Assembly (NCBI RefSeq): GCF_002286815.1
Contig: NZ_MUNM01000067.1
Coordinates: forward strand, 1 to 64,000
Length of the DNA: 64,000 bases
Source: Pseudomonas sp. PICF141
GTDB taxonomy: Bacteria; Pseudomonadota; Gammaproteobacteria; Pseudomonadales; Pseudomonadaceae
Direction: 5' to 3'
Shown: in pieces, positions 53,278 to 63,960 of the stretch
Numbering within the stretch: position 1 is the stretch's first letter
How the letters are laid out: each line of letters starts with the position of its first letter
Program-made: the position numbers and the translations under genes
The notes under the pieces: model-generated
Told to the model about the DNA's origin: nothing
Seen by the model: only the letters and a program-made list of their open reading frames with translations
Database searches by the model: none

Positions 53278-53600
53278 GGCACAGATGCTCCAGGCAGTGC
53301 GAGAGAAGGACACAAGGCAACGCGTTACCCGACCAATCGGTTAGTTGGCAGCCGACCGGCGGGTGATATAAAGACACCCCGAAAAAAGCCCGAAACCCTT
53401 GGAACGCCTGCGCGTGTGGGTTTCGAGCATTTTTGGATGTCGTTTTTCCGCCAACTACGCGTAGGAAAAACCTGTAGGTAGCGACGATTTGTCGCAGATC
53501 TTATTCTTTGTTGATTGAACGTTCAATCAAAACAAAATAGACTGGCCCACAGCCCGGTAGCCGTTTTTCGTCTACGGGAAGGCCTAAGGAGATGTGCAAG
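53278..53600. other. Divergent promoter region betT-betI
   Basis: These 323 bases hold the BetI operator (53511-53530) and a CGAAACCC/GGGTTTCG hairpin (53391-53398 and 53418-53425). No gene or REP was seen. Confidence 0.7.
53511..53530. promoter_or_regulatory. BetI operator
   Basis: TTGATTGAACGTTCAATCAA, a perfect 20-base palindrome between betT and betI. The ATTGAACGTTCAAT core matches the type of site bound by BetI (TetR family). It probably represses betIBA and betT until choline is present. Confidence 0.88.
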
Positions 53601-54194
53601 ATGCCCAAGGTCGGTATGCAACCCATCCGCCGCCAGCAATTGATCGAAGCCACGTTACAGGCGGTCGATCAGGTCGGCATGGGGGACGCCAGCATTGCGC
53701 TGATCGCCCGTTTGGCCGGTGTCTCGAATGGCATCATCAGTCACTACTTTCAGGACAAGAACGGCCTGATCGCCGCCACGGCGCAGTATCTGATGAGCGT
53801 CCTCAGCGAGAACGTCACCGCGCGCCGTCAGGCGCTGGAGGACAACAGCCCACGGGCGCACCTCCAAGTGATCATCGAAGGCAACTTCGACGCCAGCCAG
53901 GTCAGTGGGCCGGCAATGAAAACCTGGCTGGCCTTCTGGGCCACCAGCATGCACCACCCGTCATTGCACAGGTTGCAGCGGATCAACGATCACCGTCTGT
54001 ATTCAAACCTGTGCTGCCAGTTCCGCCGTGTATTGCCGCTCGATGATGCGCGCAGTGCAGCTCGAGGTCTGGCAGCTCTCATCGACGGTTTGTGGTTGCG
54101 CGGCGCGTTGTCGGGAGATGCTTTCGACACCGGGCAGGCGCACCAGATCGCTTACGAATACATGGATTTCCAACTGGCCAAGCAGGTGAGTTAG
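53601..54194 (+). CDS. betI: Choline-responsive TetR-family repressor
   Basis: A protein of 197 residues, the standard BetI length. The start at 53601 is chosen because AAGGAG is nine bases before it; the ATG at 53592 directly abuts the AAGGAG. N-terminal HTH: IALIARLAGVSNGIISHYFQDKNGL (about residues 33-57). It should bind the palindrome 70 bases upstream of its own gene and release it when choline is bound. First gene of betIBA. Confidence 0.95.
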   Translation: MPKVGMQPIRRQQLIEATLQAVDQVGMGDASIALIARLAGVSNGIISHYFQDKNGLIAATAQYLMSVLSENVTARRQALEDNSPRAHLQVIIEGNFDASQVSGPAMKTWLAFWATSMHHPSLHRLQRINDHRLYSNLCCQFRRVLPLDDARSAARGLAALIDGLWLRGALSGDAFDTGQAHQIAYEYMDFQLAKQVS

Positions 54195-54300
54195 AGCACA
54201 CAGAACCGCTCAGCACCTGAACCGCTACCGACCGCGACGCCACTGCTACACGGCTCGCCCGGTGGTCAACGCCAACCACTTATGCACTTGCGAGGACTTT

Positions 54301-55773
54301 ATGGCCCGTTTCGAACTGCAAAAACTCTACATCGATGGCGGCTACAGTGACGCCAGCAGCGACGCCACCTTCGAAGCCATTAACCCGGCTAACGGTGAAG
54401 TCCTCGCAACCGTACAGCGTGCAACCCAGTCAGACGTTGAGCGCGCTGTGGTCAGCGCCGAAAAGGGTCAGAAAATCTGGGCTGCGATGACCGCCATGGA
54501 GCGTTCGCGCATCCTGCGTCGTGCCGTCGACATCCTGCGCGAGCGCAACGATGAACTGGCCGCCCTGGAAACCCTGGACACCGGCAAGGCCTACTCTGAA
54601 ACACGTTACGTCGACATCGTCACCGGCGCTGACGTGCTGGAGTACTACGCAGGTCTGGTACCCGCCATCGAAGGCGAGCAGATTCCGCTGCGCACCACCT
54701 CTTTCGTCTACACCCGTCGCGAGCCACTGGGCGTCGTGGCCGGCATCGGCGCATGGAACTACCCGATCCAGATCGCTTTGTGGAAATCCGCACCAGCCCT
54801 GGCGGCCGGTAACGCGATGATCTTCAAGCCAAGCGAAGTCACTTCCCTGACCACCCTGAAACTGGCCGAGATCTATACCGAAGCTGGCCTGCCAGCCGGC
54901 GTGTTCAACGTATTGACCGGCAGCGGCCGTGAAGTCGGCACCTGGCTGACCGAACACCCACGCATCGAAAAAATCTCCTTCACCGGCGGCACCGACACCG
55001 GCAAGAAGGTCATGGCCAGCGCTTCCGCTTCGTCGCTCAAAGACGTGACCATGGAACTGGGTGGCAAATCCCCGCTGATCATCTTCGACGACGCCGACCT
55101 CGATCGCGCCGCCGACACCGCGATGATGGCCAACTTCTACAGCTCCGGTCAGGTCTGCACCAACGGCACTCGCGTGTTCGTGCCGAGCCACCTGAAAGCC
55201 GCGTTCGAAGCCAAGATCGTTGAGCGCGTTGCGCGCATTCGCGTCGGCAACCCGGAAGACGAGAGCACCAACTTCGGTCCGCTGGTCAGCTTCGCCCACA
55301 TGGAAAGCGTGCTGGGCTACATCGCCAAAGGTAAGGAAGAAGGCGCCCGGGTGTTGTGCGGCGGCAGCCGTCTGACCGACGGCGAATTCGCCAAAGGCGC
55401 GTTCGTGGCTCCGACCGTGTTCACCGATTGCACCGACGAGATGACCATCGTTCGCGAAGAAATCTTCGGCCCGGTGATGAGCATCCTGACCTACGAAACC
55501 GAAGAAGAAGTGATCCGTCGCGCCAACGACACCGAGTTCGGCCTGGCCGCTGGCGTCGTCACCAAAGACTTGAACCGCGCTCACCGTGTGATCCATCAAC
55601 TGGAAGCCGGTATCTGCTGGATCAACGCCTGGGGCGAGTCCGACGCCAAGATGCCGGTCGGCGGCTACAAGCAGTCGGGCGTGGGCCGTGAGAACGGGAT
55701 CAGCTCTCTCAATAACTTCACGCGCATCAAGTCCGTGCAAGTCGAACTGGGTGAGTACGTTTCGGTATTTTGA
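54301..55773 (+). CDS. betB: Betaine aldehyde dehydrogenase
   Basis: A protein of 490 residues from MARFELQKLYIDGGY, with GAGGACTTT before the ATG. The catalytic Cys286 (SSGQVCTNGTR) and Glu252 (TMELGGKSP) match the numbering of the P. aeruginosa enzyme. It oxidises betaine aldehyde to glycine betaine with NAD(P). It lies 106 bases after betI, longer than usual, with no clear extra promoter. Confidence 0.96.
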   Translation: MARFELQKLYIDGGYSDASSDATFEAINPANGEVLATVQRATQSDVERAVVSAEKGQKIWAAMTAMERSRILRRAVDILRERNDELAALETLDTGKAYSETRYVDIVTGADVLEYYAGLVPAIEGEQIPLRTTSFVYTRREPLGVVAGIGAWNYPIQIALWKSAPALAAGNAMIFKPSEVTSLTTLKLAEIYTEAGLPAGVFNVLTGSGREVGTWLTEHPRIEKISFTGGTDTGKKVMASASASSLKDVTMELGGKSPLIIFDDADLDRAADTAMMANFYSSGQVCTNGTRVFVPSHLKAAFEAKIVERVARIRVGNPEDESTNFGPLVSFAHMESVLGYIAKGKEEGARVLCGGSRLTDGEFAKGAFVAPTVFTDCTDEMTIVREEIFGPVMSILTYETEEEVIRRANDTEFGLAAGVVTKDLNRAHRVIHQLEAGICWINAWGESDAKMPVGGYKQSGVGRENGISSLNNFTRIKSVQVELGEYVSVF

Positions 55774-55784
55774 TTAGCTGATCC

Positions 55785-55903
55785 AGCTACAAGCGGCAAG
55801 CTTCAAGCTGCAAGTAAAAGCAGTTTGCGTTTGCCGCACCACCCGATTTCAGAGACACCGCTCGCTGCTTTTCCTTGCAGCTTGAAGCTTGTGGCTTGCA
55901 GCT
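55785..55903. repeat. Repeat family E between betB and betA
   Basis: AGCTACAAGCGGCAAGCTTC and AAGCTGCAAG repeats on the left pair imperfectly with CTTGCAGCTTGAAGCTTGTG and GGCTTGCAGCT on the right. Same family as 31961-32044; both copies sit in operon junctions. Confidence 0.85.
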
Positions 55904-55918
55904 CCCCCAGGAGAACAC

Positions 55919-57622
55919 ATGACTACAGAATACGACTACATCATCATAGGGGCCGGTTCCGCAGGTAACACACTTGCCACCCGTCTGACTGAAGACGAAG
56001 GCGTCACCGTCCTGCTGCTCGAAGCGGGCGGCCCGGATTACCGTCTGGATTTCCGCACGCAAATGCCAGCCGCCCTGGCGTTCCCGCTGCAAGGTCGTCG
56101 CTACAACTGGGCTTATGAAACCGATCCAGAGCCACACATGGACGGTCGCCGGATGGAATGCGGTCGCGGCAAGGGCCTGGGCGGTTCTTCGCTGATCAAC
56201 GGCATGTGCTACATCCGCGGCAACGCGATGGACTACGACAACTGGTCGAAGCTGCCCGGCCTGGAAGACTGGACCTACCTCGACTGCCTGCCGTATTTCC
56301 GCAAGGCGGAAACCCGCGACATCGGCCCGAACGACTACCACGGTGGCGACGGTCCGGTCAGCGTGACCACGCCAAAAGCCGGCAACAACCCGCTGTTCGC
56401 CGCGATGGTTGAAGCAGGCGTGCAAGCCGGTTATCCGCGCACCGAAGACTTGAACGGCTACCAGCAAGAAGGTTTCGGCCCGATGGATCGCACCGTGACG
56501 CCGAACGGTCGTCGCTCTAGTACCGCGCGCGGTTACCTGGACATCGCCAAGAAGCGTTCGACCCTGACCATCGTCACCCACGCCCTGACCGACAAGATTC
56601 TGTTCGAAGGCAAGCGTGCGGTCGGCGTGCGTTACCTGATCGGCGCCGCTGAAGAGCGCATTGAAGCCCGCGCCCGCAAGGAAGTGCTGCTGTGCTCCGG
56701 CGCCATCGCTTCGCCGCAGATTCTGCAACGCTCCGGCGTCGGCCCGGCCGAACTGCTGAAGAAACTCGACATCCCGGTGGTCCATGACCTGCCAGGCGTC
56801 GGTGAAAACCTGCAGGATCACCTTGAGCTGTACCTGCAATACGCCTGCACCCAACCGGTCTCGCTGTACCCCTCGCTGCTGCTGCACAACCAGCCGGCCA
56901 TCGGTGCCGAGTGGCTGTTCAACGGCACCGGCATCGGCGCCAGCAACCAGTTCGAAGCCGGCGGCTTCATCCGCACCCGTCCGGAATTCGAGTGGCCGAA
57001 CATTCAGTACCACTTCCTGCCGGTGGCGATTAACTACAACGGCAGCAACGGTGTGAAAGAGCACGGTTTCCAGGCGCACATGGGCTCCATGCGTTCGCCA
57101 AGCCGTGGTCGCATCCAGGCCAAGTCCAAGGATCCGCGCGAGTACCCGAGCATCCTGTTCAACTACATGGCCACCGAGCAGGACTGGCAGGAATTTCGCG
57201 ATGGCATCCGCCTGACCCGCGAGATCATGCAGCAACCAGCGCTGGACGCCTTCCGTGGCCGCGAAATCAGCCCGGGCATCGAGGTGCAAACCGACGAGCA
57301 GCTGGACAAGTTCATTCGCGAACACGCCGAAACCGCGTTCCACCCGTCCTGCTCCTGCAAGATGGGCACCGACGAGATGGCCGTGGTCGATGGCGAAGGT
57401 CGTGTGCATGGCATGCAGGCCCTGCGCGTGGTCGATGCCTCGATCATGCCGATCATCACCACCGGCAACCTGAACGCGCCAACGATCATGATGGCCGAGA
57501 AAATCGCCGACAAGATCCGCGGTCGCAAGCCATTGCCGCGCAGCAAGGCTGCTTACTACGTGGCCGGTGATGCACCGGTGCGTGGCAAACCGTTGCGGGA
57601 TGTGAGCCCTACCGCGCAGTAA
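55919..57622 (+). CDS. betA: Choline dehydrogenase
   Basis: A protein of 567 residues of the GMC family. FAD motif IIIGAGSAGNTLATRL at the N-terminus, GLGGSSLINGMCYIRG near residue 90, and the active-site region FHPSCSCKMGTDE and ITTGNLNAPTIMMAEK. It oxidises choline to betaine aldehyde and is membrane-associated in related bacteria. CCAGGAG precedes the ATG. Last gene of betIBA, separated from betB by repeat family E. Confidence 0.96.
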   Translation: MTTEYDYIIIGAGSAGNTLATRLTEDEGVTVLLLEAGGPDYRLDFRTQMPAALAFPLQGRRYNWAYETDPEPHMDGRRMECGRGKGLGGSSLINGMCYIRGNAMDYDNWSKLPGLEDWTYLDCLPYFRKAETRDIGPNDYHGGDGPVSVTTPKAGNNPLFAAMVEAGVQAGYPRTEDLNGYQQEGFGPMDRTVTPNGRRSSTARGYLDIAKKRSTLTIVTHALTDKILFEGKRAVGVRYLIGAAEERIEARARKEVLLCSGAIASPQILQRSGVGPAELLKKLDIPVVHDLPGVGENLQDHLELYLQYACTQPVSLYPSLLLHNQPAIGAEWLFNGTGIGASNQFEAGGFIRTRPEFEWPNIQYHFLPVAINYNGSNGVKEHGFQAHMGSMRSPSRGRIQAKSKDPREYPSILFNYMATEQDWQEFRDGIRLTREIMQQPALDAFRGREISPGIEVQTDEQLDKFIREHAETAFHPSCSCKMGTDEMAVVDGEGRVHGMQALRVVDASIMPIITTGNLNAPTIMMAEKIADKIRGRKPLPRSKAAYYVAGDAPVRGKPLRDVSPTAQ

Positions 57623-57640
57623 TCGCTGCACCGTGGTGCA

Positions 57641-57735
57641 GCCATCGCGAGCAGGCTCGCTCCCACAAGTTTTCGGGTTGGATTGCAAATGTGTGATCTA
57701 CCTGGATCCCTGTGGGAGCGGGCTTGCCCGCGATG
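57641..57735. repeat. REP family C pair after betA
   Basis: Left arm GCCATCGCGAGCAGGCTCGC (diverged) and right arm TGTGGGAGCGGGCTTGCCCG ending at 57735. It takes up about a third of the 280-base gap before the TldD-like gene. Confidence 0.82.
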
Positions 57736-57902
57736 AGGCCTGACCAGACAACACGTCTCGACCTGACACATCCTTGCAATCCCTCCCCACACCGCAACGC
57801 CCTTGATCCTACCCCCCACCCAGGCCTAATCTAGCGCCACGCAAACGTTTCATCCCCTCGCAATACCGATGCATCGCAACTCCATGCCAAGGAGGTCCCC
57901 GA

Positions 57903-59345
57903 ATGTTCGATTTCCACCCCCAGCTCAAGCAGCGTTTTGCTGCCTTGCGCACGGGCGCTGAATTCTTTTCGCTACGTTATGTGCGCGAGTCCGGCCAGTA
58001 CCTGTCGGTGCGCAAGAACGTCGCCGAACCGCCAAGCCTGAGCCGTGATGAAGGCGCGATGCTGACCGTTCGGGTCAACGGCATCGAAGCCTATGCCGCG
58101 ACCAACGACCTGAGCCAATCTGGCCTGCAAGCCGCGCTGGATAAAGCCGAGCAACAAGCCCGTCGACTCAAGCCTCATGCCCTGCTCGACCTGCGCGAGC
58201 AAGCCGTCTCCAGCGACCGCGCCGACTATTTCTCGCCCAACTTCGACCAGCCCTTTCCGTCCCTGAGCGATTGCTACCAACTGCTCGGCGCCGAATCTGC
58301 CGCTGTGCCCAAAGACGAGCGACTGGTCAACTGGCAGGCGAGCATCGGCATCACCCACGTCGAACAAATCTACCTCAACAGCGCCGGTGCCGAGTTGCGT
58401 CAGGCCCAGCGTTTCGTCTACCCCAGCCTGGACGTCACCGCCTACGACGGCAGCGACAGCCAGACCCGTAGCCTTGGCCGCGAGAACTTCGGCCAGCAGG
58501 GCGGCTTTGATGTGATCAGCCGTTGCGGCCTGATCGGTGCCGGCCCGAAAGTCGCCGATCAGGCGCTGCAATTGCTGCTGGCGCCGAACACCCCGCAAGG
58601 CCCGCGCGATTTGTTGCTGATGCCCGATCAAATGATGCTGCAGATCCATGAATCCATCGGTCACCCGCTGGAACTGGACCGCATCCTGGGCGACGAACGC
58701 AATTACGCCGGCACCAGTTTCGTCAAGGCAGAAGACTTCGGCAGCCTGCAATACGGCTCCGAACTGCTCAACGTGACGTTCGACCCGGACATCCCCGAGC
58801 AACTCGCCAGCTACGGCCATGACGACGACGGCAGCGCCGCCAGCAAGCAATTTCTGATTAAAGAAGGTTTGCTGCTGCGGCCATTGGGCGGTGCGCTGTC
58901 GCAATTTCGTGCCGGCATGGATGGCGTTGCCAACAGCCGCGCCTGCGGCTGGAACCGTCCGCCGATCGACCGCATGGCCAACCTCAACATCGAGCCCGGC
59001 GATCAACCGCTGGAACAGCTGATCGGCAACATCGAGCACGGCATTTTGATGAGCACCAACCGGTCGTGGTCCATCGATGATGCGCGCAACAAATTCCAGT
59101 TCGGCTGCGAATGGGGCCAGTTGATCGAAAACGGCGAGCTCAAGGGTGTGGTGAAAAACCCGAACTACCGGGCGATTTCCGCCCAATTCTGGAAAAGCCT
59201 CAGCGCCGTCGGCGATGCCGACACCGTCAAAGTGTTGGGCACGCCGAACTGCGGCAAAGGCGAACCGAACCAGGTGATCCGCGTCGGCCATGCGTCGCCG
59301 GCCTGTGTGTTCAGCAAAGTTGATGTGTTTGGGGGAGATGCCTGA
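57903..59345 (+). CDS. TldD-family metalloprotease
   Basis: A protein of 480 residues of the TldD/PmbA family. The HExxxH zinc motif is HESIGH (residues 249-254), and the conserved cysteine of TldD is in GTPNCGKGEP near residue 456. TldD-type subunits form a protease with a PmbA/TldE partner that lacks the metal site. The next gene is that partner. The substrates here are unknown, and this pair is probably a paralogue of the housekeeping tldD/pmbA. AAGGAGG is upstream of the ATG. Confidence 0.88.
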   Translation: MFDFHPQLKQRFAALRTGAEFFSLRYVRESGQYLSVRKNVAEPPSLSRDEGAMLTVRVNGIEAYAATNDLSQSGLQAALDKAEQQARRLKPHALLDLREQAVSSDRADYFSPNFDQPFPSLSDCYQLLGAESAAVPKDERLVNWQASIGITHVEQIYLNSAGAELRQAQRFVYPSLDVTAYDGSDSQTRSLGRENFGQQGGFDVISRCGLIGAGPKVADQALQLLLAPNTPQGPRDLLLMPDQMMLQIHESIGHPLELDRILGDERNYAGTSFVKAEDFGSLQYGSELLNVTFDPDIPEQLASYGHDDDGSAASKQFLIKEGLLLRPLGGALSQFRAGMDGVANSRACGWNRPPIDRMANLNIEPGDQPLEQLIGNIEHGILMSTNRSWSIDDARNKFQFGCEWGQLIENGELKGVVKNPNYRAISAQFWKSLSAVGDADTVKVLGTPNCGKGEPNQVIRVGHASPACVFSKVDVFGGDA

Positions 59346-60694
59346 TGAGTACATCCACGCGCCCTGTAAATAGCCAGGCCGAGTCATTCAAGGAGCTGGT
59401 CAACTGGCTGCGCGATGCGCTGCGCACGCCGGAGCAATTCACCCTCAGCTACGCCGCCGAGTCCTCGGCTTTCGTACGCTTCAACCACGCCAAGGTCCGT
59501 CAGGCCGGGCAGGTACAACAGGCGAGTGTCGGGTTCAAACTGATTAACGATGGTCGTCATGCCGACTTGAATATCACGTTGTCGGGAAACCACGAAGTCG
59601 ATCTTCAGCGTCTGGCCGAAGGCCTGCAACAGTTGCGCGAAACCTTGCCACTGTTGCCTCAGGATCCGTACCTGCTGCTTAACCAGAACGTTTGGCAGAG
59701 CAACAACGTGCAAGAGCATCCGCTGCCGGACACCGAGCAAGTGGTCGCTGAAATCAACCAGGCTGCCGAGGGGCTGGATCTGGTGGGCTTTTATGCCGCC
59801 GGGCCGATCAGTCGCGGTTTCGCCAGCTCTTCGGGCGCGTTCGGCTGGCATCAGGCCAACAGCTTCAACTTCGATTTCAGCCTGTTCCATGAAAACGGTC
59901 AGGCGGTGAAAGCCAGTTATGCCGGGCACGACTGGAACAGTGAAGGCTTTGCCAGACGCTTCCAGCAGGCCCGCGAGCAATTGGCGTTTCTGGGGCGTCC
60001 GTTGCGCACGCTGCCGCCCGGCGAATACCGCGCCTACCTGGCGCCGGCAGCGCTGGAAGAAATCATGGGCATGTTGAGCTGGGGCGGGTTTTCGGCACAG
60101 GCGATTGCCAGCAAGCAGAGCCCGTTGCAGAAGTTCTACGCCAACGAAGCCTGTTTCAGCCCTGACATAGGGTTGAGCGAGCAAGTCAGCGGTTCATTGA
60201 GCCCGGCGTTTTCCGACGAAGGTTATCCCCGCGATGATCTGGGATTGATCGCCAAAGGCATGGCCAATGCCCGACTGATCAGTTCCCGCAGCGCCGCCGA
60301 ATACGACCTGATTGCCAACGGCGCCAGCAGCCATGAATACCCGACGGCGCTGGTCATGCAAGCCGGCAATCTTGCGCAGGCGGACATCCTCAAGCGCCTC
60401 GGCACCGGGCTTTACATCAGTAACCTGTGGTACCTCAACTACTCGGACCAACCGGCGGCGCGCCTGACCGGCATGACCCGGTTTGCGACTTTCTGGGTCG
60501 AGAACGGCGAGATTCAGGCACCGGTGAGCACCATGCGGTTTGACGACAGCGTCTACAGCCTGCTCGGTTCGCAGCTGGAAGCGTTGACCAAGGAGCGTGA
60601 ATTGCTGCTTTCGGCCAGCACCTACAGTCAGCGGGCGACTGCCTCGGCGTTATTGCCCGGTGCGCTCGTCAGCCGACTGACGTTGACGCTGTAA
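59345..60694 (+). CDS. PmbA/TldE-like partner subunit
   Basis: A protein of 449 residues sharing the TldD/PmbA fold but with no HExxxH, as expected of the TldE/PmbA subunit that completes the protease with TldD. Its ATG overlaps the upstream stop (TGATG), so the two are coupled and probably made in equal amounts. The DLVGFYAAGPISRGFASSSG segment at about residues 141-160 is typical of the family. Confidence 0.86.
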   Translation: MSTSTRPVNSQAESFKELVNWLRDALRTPEQFTLSYAAESSAFVRFNHAKVRQAGQVQQASVGFKLINDGRHADLNITLSGNHEVDLQRLAEGLQQLRETLPLLPQDPYLLLNQNVWQSNNVQEHPLPDTEQVVAEINQAAEGLDLVGFYAAGPISRGFASSSGAFGWHQANSFNFDFSLFHENGQAVKASYAGHDWNSEGFARRFQQAREQLAFLGRPLRTLPPGEYRAYLAPAALEEIMGMLSWGGFSAQAIASKQSPLQKFYANEACFSPDIGLSEQVSGSLSPAFSDEGYPRDDLGLIAKGMANARLISSRSAAEYDLIANGASSHEYPTALVMQAGNLAQADILKRLGTGLYISNLWYLNYSDQPAARLTGMTRFATFWVENGEIQAPVSTMRFDDSVYSLLGSQLEALTKERELLLSASTYSQRATASALLPGALVSRLTLTL

Positions 60695-60698
60695 CACA

Positions 60699-60809
60699 GA
60701 TCGTTCCCACGCTCTGCGTGGGAACGCCGCCCGGGACGCTCCGCGTCCCATTACAGGCGTGACGCAGAGCGTCACAGGATGCATTCCCACGCGGAGCGTG
60801 GGAACGATC
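60699..60809. repeat. REP family A pair after the TldD/PmbA pair
   Basis: Arms GATCGTTCCCACGCTCTGCG (60699) and the complement ending 60809, with inner GGGACGCTCCGCGTCCC and TGACGCAGAGCGTCA. Confidence 0.9.
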
Positions 60810-60831
60810 ATCTCCGCCCACAAGAGGCCCC

Positions 60832-62259
60832 ATGCCCAACCGCCCACCTCTCGATGCCGTCACCGCCCGCTGGGTACCCTGGGTTGTGGCCATTGCCTTC
60901 TTCATGCAGTCCCTCGACGGGACGATCCTCAACACCGCCCTCCCCGCCATGGCCGGGGACCTGGCCGAAGACCCGCTGCGCATGCAGGGCGTCATCATCG
61001 CCTACATGCTTACCGTCGCCTTACTGATCCCCGCCTCCGGCTGGATCGCCGATCGCTTCGGCACCCGGAAAATCTTCTTCGGCGCGATTCTCCTGTTCAG
61101 CTTCGGCTCATTGCTCTGCGCCTTGTCCAATACGTTGAGCCTGCTCATCGGCGCCCGGGTGATTCAGGGCCTCGGTGGTGCGTTGATGCTGCCGGTCGGT
61201 CGATTGGTGGTGCTGCGCGCGTATCCGCGCTCGGAGCTGGTGCGGATCATGGGGTTCATCACCATTCCCGGTCTGCTCGGCCCGCTGATCGGCCCGACCA
61301 TGGGCGGCTGGATGGTGCAATACCTGACCTGGCACTGGATCTTCCTGATCAACCTGCCGGTAGGCGTCGTCGGTTGCTACGCGGTGTGGAAATTCATTCC
61401 TGACCTGCGCGGCAACGAACGCACACGCTTCGACAGCCTGGGCTTTTTGCTGTTCGGCGCGGCGATGGTGCTGATTACCATCGCCATGGAAGGCCTCGGC
61501 GAACTGCACCTGCCGCACTTGCGGGTCATGTTGCTGCTGTTTGGCGGCATGGCCTGTCTGGCGGCGTATTGGCTGCGGGCCGGGCACATCGACAATCCGC
61601 TGTTTGCGCCCTCGCTGTTCAAGACCCGGACCTTCGCCGTGGGCATCCTGGGAAACCTGTTCGCTCGGCTGGGTAGCGGCGCACTGCCGTTTCTGGTGCC
61701 GTTGCTGCTGCAAGTGGCGCTGGGTTATTCGCCGTCACAAGCCGGGATGAGCATGCTACCCCTGGCAGCGGCGGCGATGGTCGCCAAGTCGGTGGCGCGG
61801 CCGCTGATCGAACGCTTCGGCTATCGCAGTGTGCTGACTGGCAACACACTGGCGTTGGGGATCATGCTGGCCAGCATGGGCCTGGTCAGCGAGCAGACGC
61901 CGTATTGGTTGCTGCTGGCTCAGTTGGCGGTGCTGGGGGCGATCAACTCCTTGCAGTTCACCGCGATGAACACCGTCACCCTGATCGACCTTGACGACGC
62001 CAGCGCCAGCAGCGGCAACAGTTTGCTGTCAGTGGTCGCGCAATTGTCCCTGAGCCTCGGTGTGGCCTGCGCCGGCGCCCTGCTCGGTGGCTTCACGGCA
62101 GAGATCGGCAATGACGGCGTGGACACGGTTCTGGGCGCGTTCCAGCTGACATTTGTGACGGTCGGAATCATGGCGATGCTGGCCGCAACGATCTTCTCGC
62201 AGCTTTCACCCAAGGATGGCCGACGAAGGGTCAGCCGCGAGCACGATATAGAACACTGA
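60832..62259 (+). CDS. mdtD: MFS exporter, DHA2 family, MdtD-like
   Basis: A protein of 475 residues with about 14 hydrophobic helices. Motif D1 region MQSLDGTILNTALPAMA, motif A GWIADRFGTRK and motif C GLLGPLIGPTMGG are those of drug:proton antiporters with 14 segments. Name and length agree with MdtD, whose substrate is not firmly known. Start at 60832 after AAGAGGCCCC. It stands alone between a REP pair and a long hairpin. Confidence 0.85.
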   Translation: MPNRPPLDAVTARWVPWVVAIAFFMQSLDGTILNTALPAMAGDLAEDPLRMQGVIIAYMLTVALLIPASGWIADRFGTRKIFFGAILLFSFGSLLCALSNTLSLLIGARVIQGLGGALMLPVGRLVVLRAYPRSELVRIMGFITIPGLLGPLIGPTMGGWMVQYLTWHWIFLINLPVGVVGCYAVWKFIPDLRGNERTRFDSLGFLLFGAAMVLITIAMEGLGELHLPHLRVMLLLFGGMACLAAYWLRAGHIDNPLFAPSLFKTRTFAVGILGNLFARLGSGALPFLVPLLLQVALGYSPSQAGMSMLPLAAAAMVAKSVARPLIERFGYRSVLTGNTLALGIMLASMGLVSEQTPYWLLLAQLAVLGAINSLQFTAMNTVTLIDLDDASASSGNSLLSVVAQLSLSLGVACAGALLGGFTAEIGNDGVDTVLGAFQLTFVTVGIMAMLAATIFSQLSPKDGRRRVSREHDIEH

Positions 62260-62272
62260 TCCGTAGCAGCTG

Positions 62273-62364
62273 CCGAGGCACGAGGCTGCGTTGCGTGTCC
62301 GCAGGACCGCCGTCGGGGGGCCGCTTCGCAGCCCGACGCAGCCTCGTGCCTCGGCAGCTGCTAC
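62273..62364. repeat. Long inverted repeat, REP family F (GTAGCAGCTGCCGAGGCACG)
   Basis: Arms GTAGCAGCTGCCGAGGCACG plus AGGCTGCG (62273-62300) and the perfect complement (62337-62364). The inner part holds GGGGGGCCGCTTCGCAGCCCG. It probably ends mdtD transcription and lies close to the dbpA promoter. Confidence 0.88.
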
Positions 62365-62443
62365 GACTTCTCGTCCGGAAACTTCGGGCGAATGGCCATG
62401 AGACTGGTACACTGCGCGACATTTTGTTTTGCAGGCCAGTCCC

Positions 62444-63829
<1,386 letters not shown>

Positions 63830-63832
63830 CCT

Positions 63833-63941
63833 GATCGTTCCCACGCTCTGCGCGGGAATGCATCCCGTGACGCTCCGCGTCACACAACGGCGGACGCAGA
63901 GCGTCCATGGCGGCGTTCCCACGCAGAGCGTGGGAACGATC
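63833..63941. repeat. REP family A pair after dbpA
   Basis: Arms GATCGTTCCCACGCTCTGCG (63833) and the complement ending 63941. Confidence 0.9.
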
Positions 63942-63960
63942 ATTGTGTGAGGACACCGTT

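Noticed and set aside
53391..53425. CGAAACCC/GGGTTTCG hairpin upstream of betT as a terminator
   Set aside because: It has a 19-base loop, lies on the promoter side of betT with no gene ending there, and has only a weak T-run, so no function was assigned.
62429..62443. TTG start for dbpA five codons upstream of the chosen GTG
   Set aside because: The added residues (QASP) are not like the usual DbpA N-terminus, and the GTG gives the common MTTIATAFNTL start.
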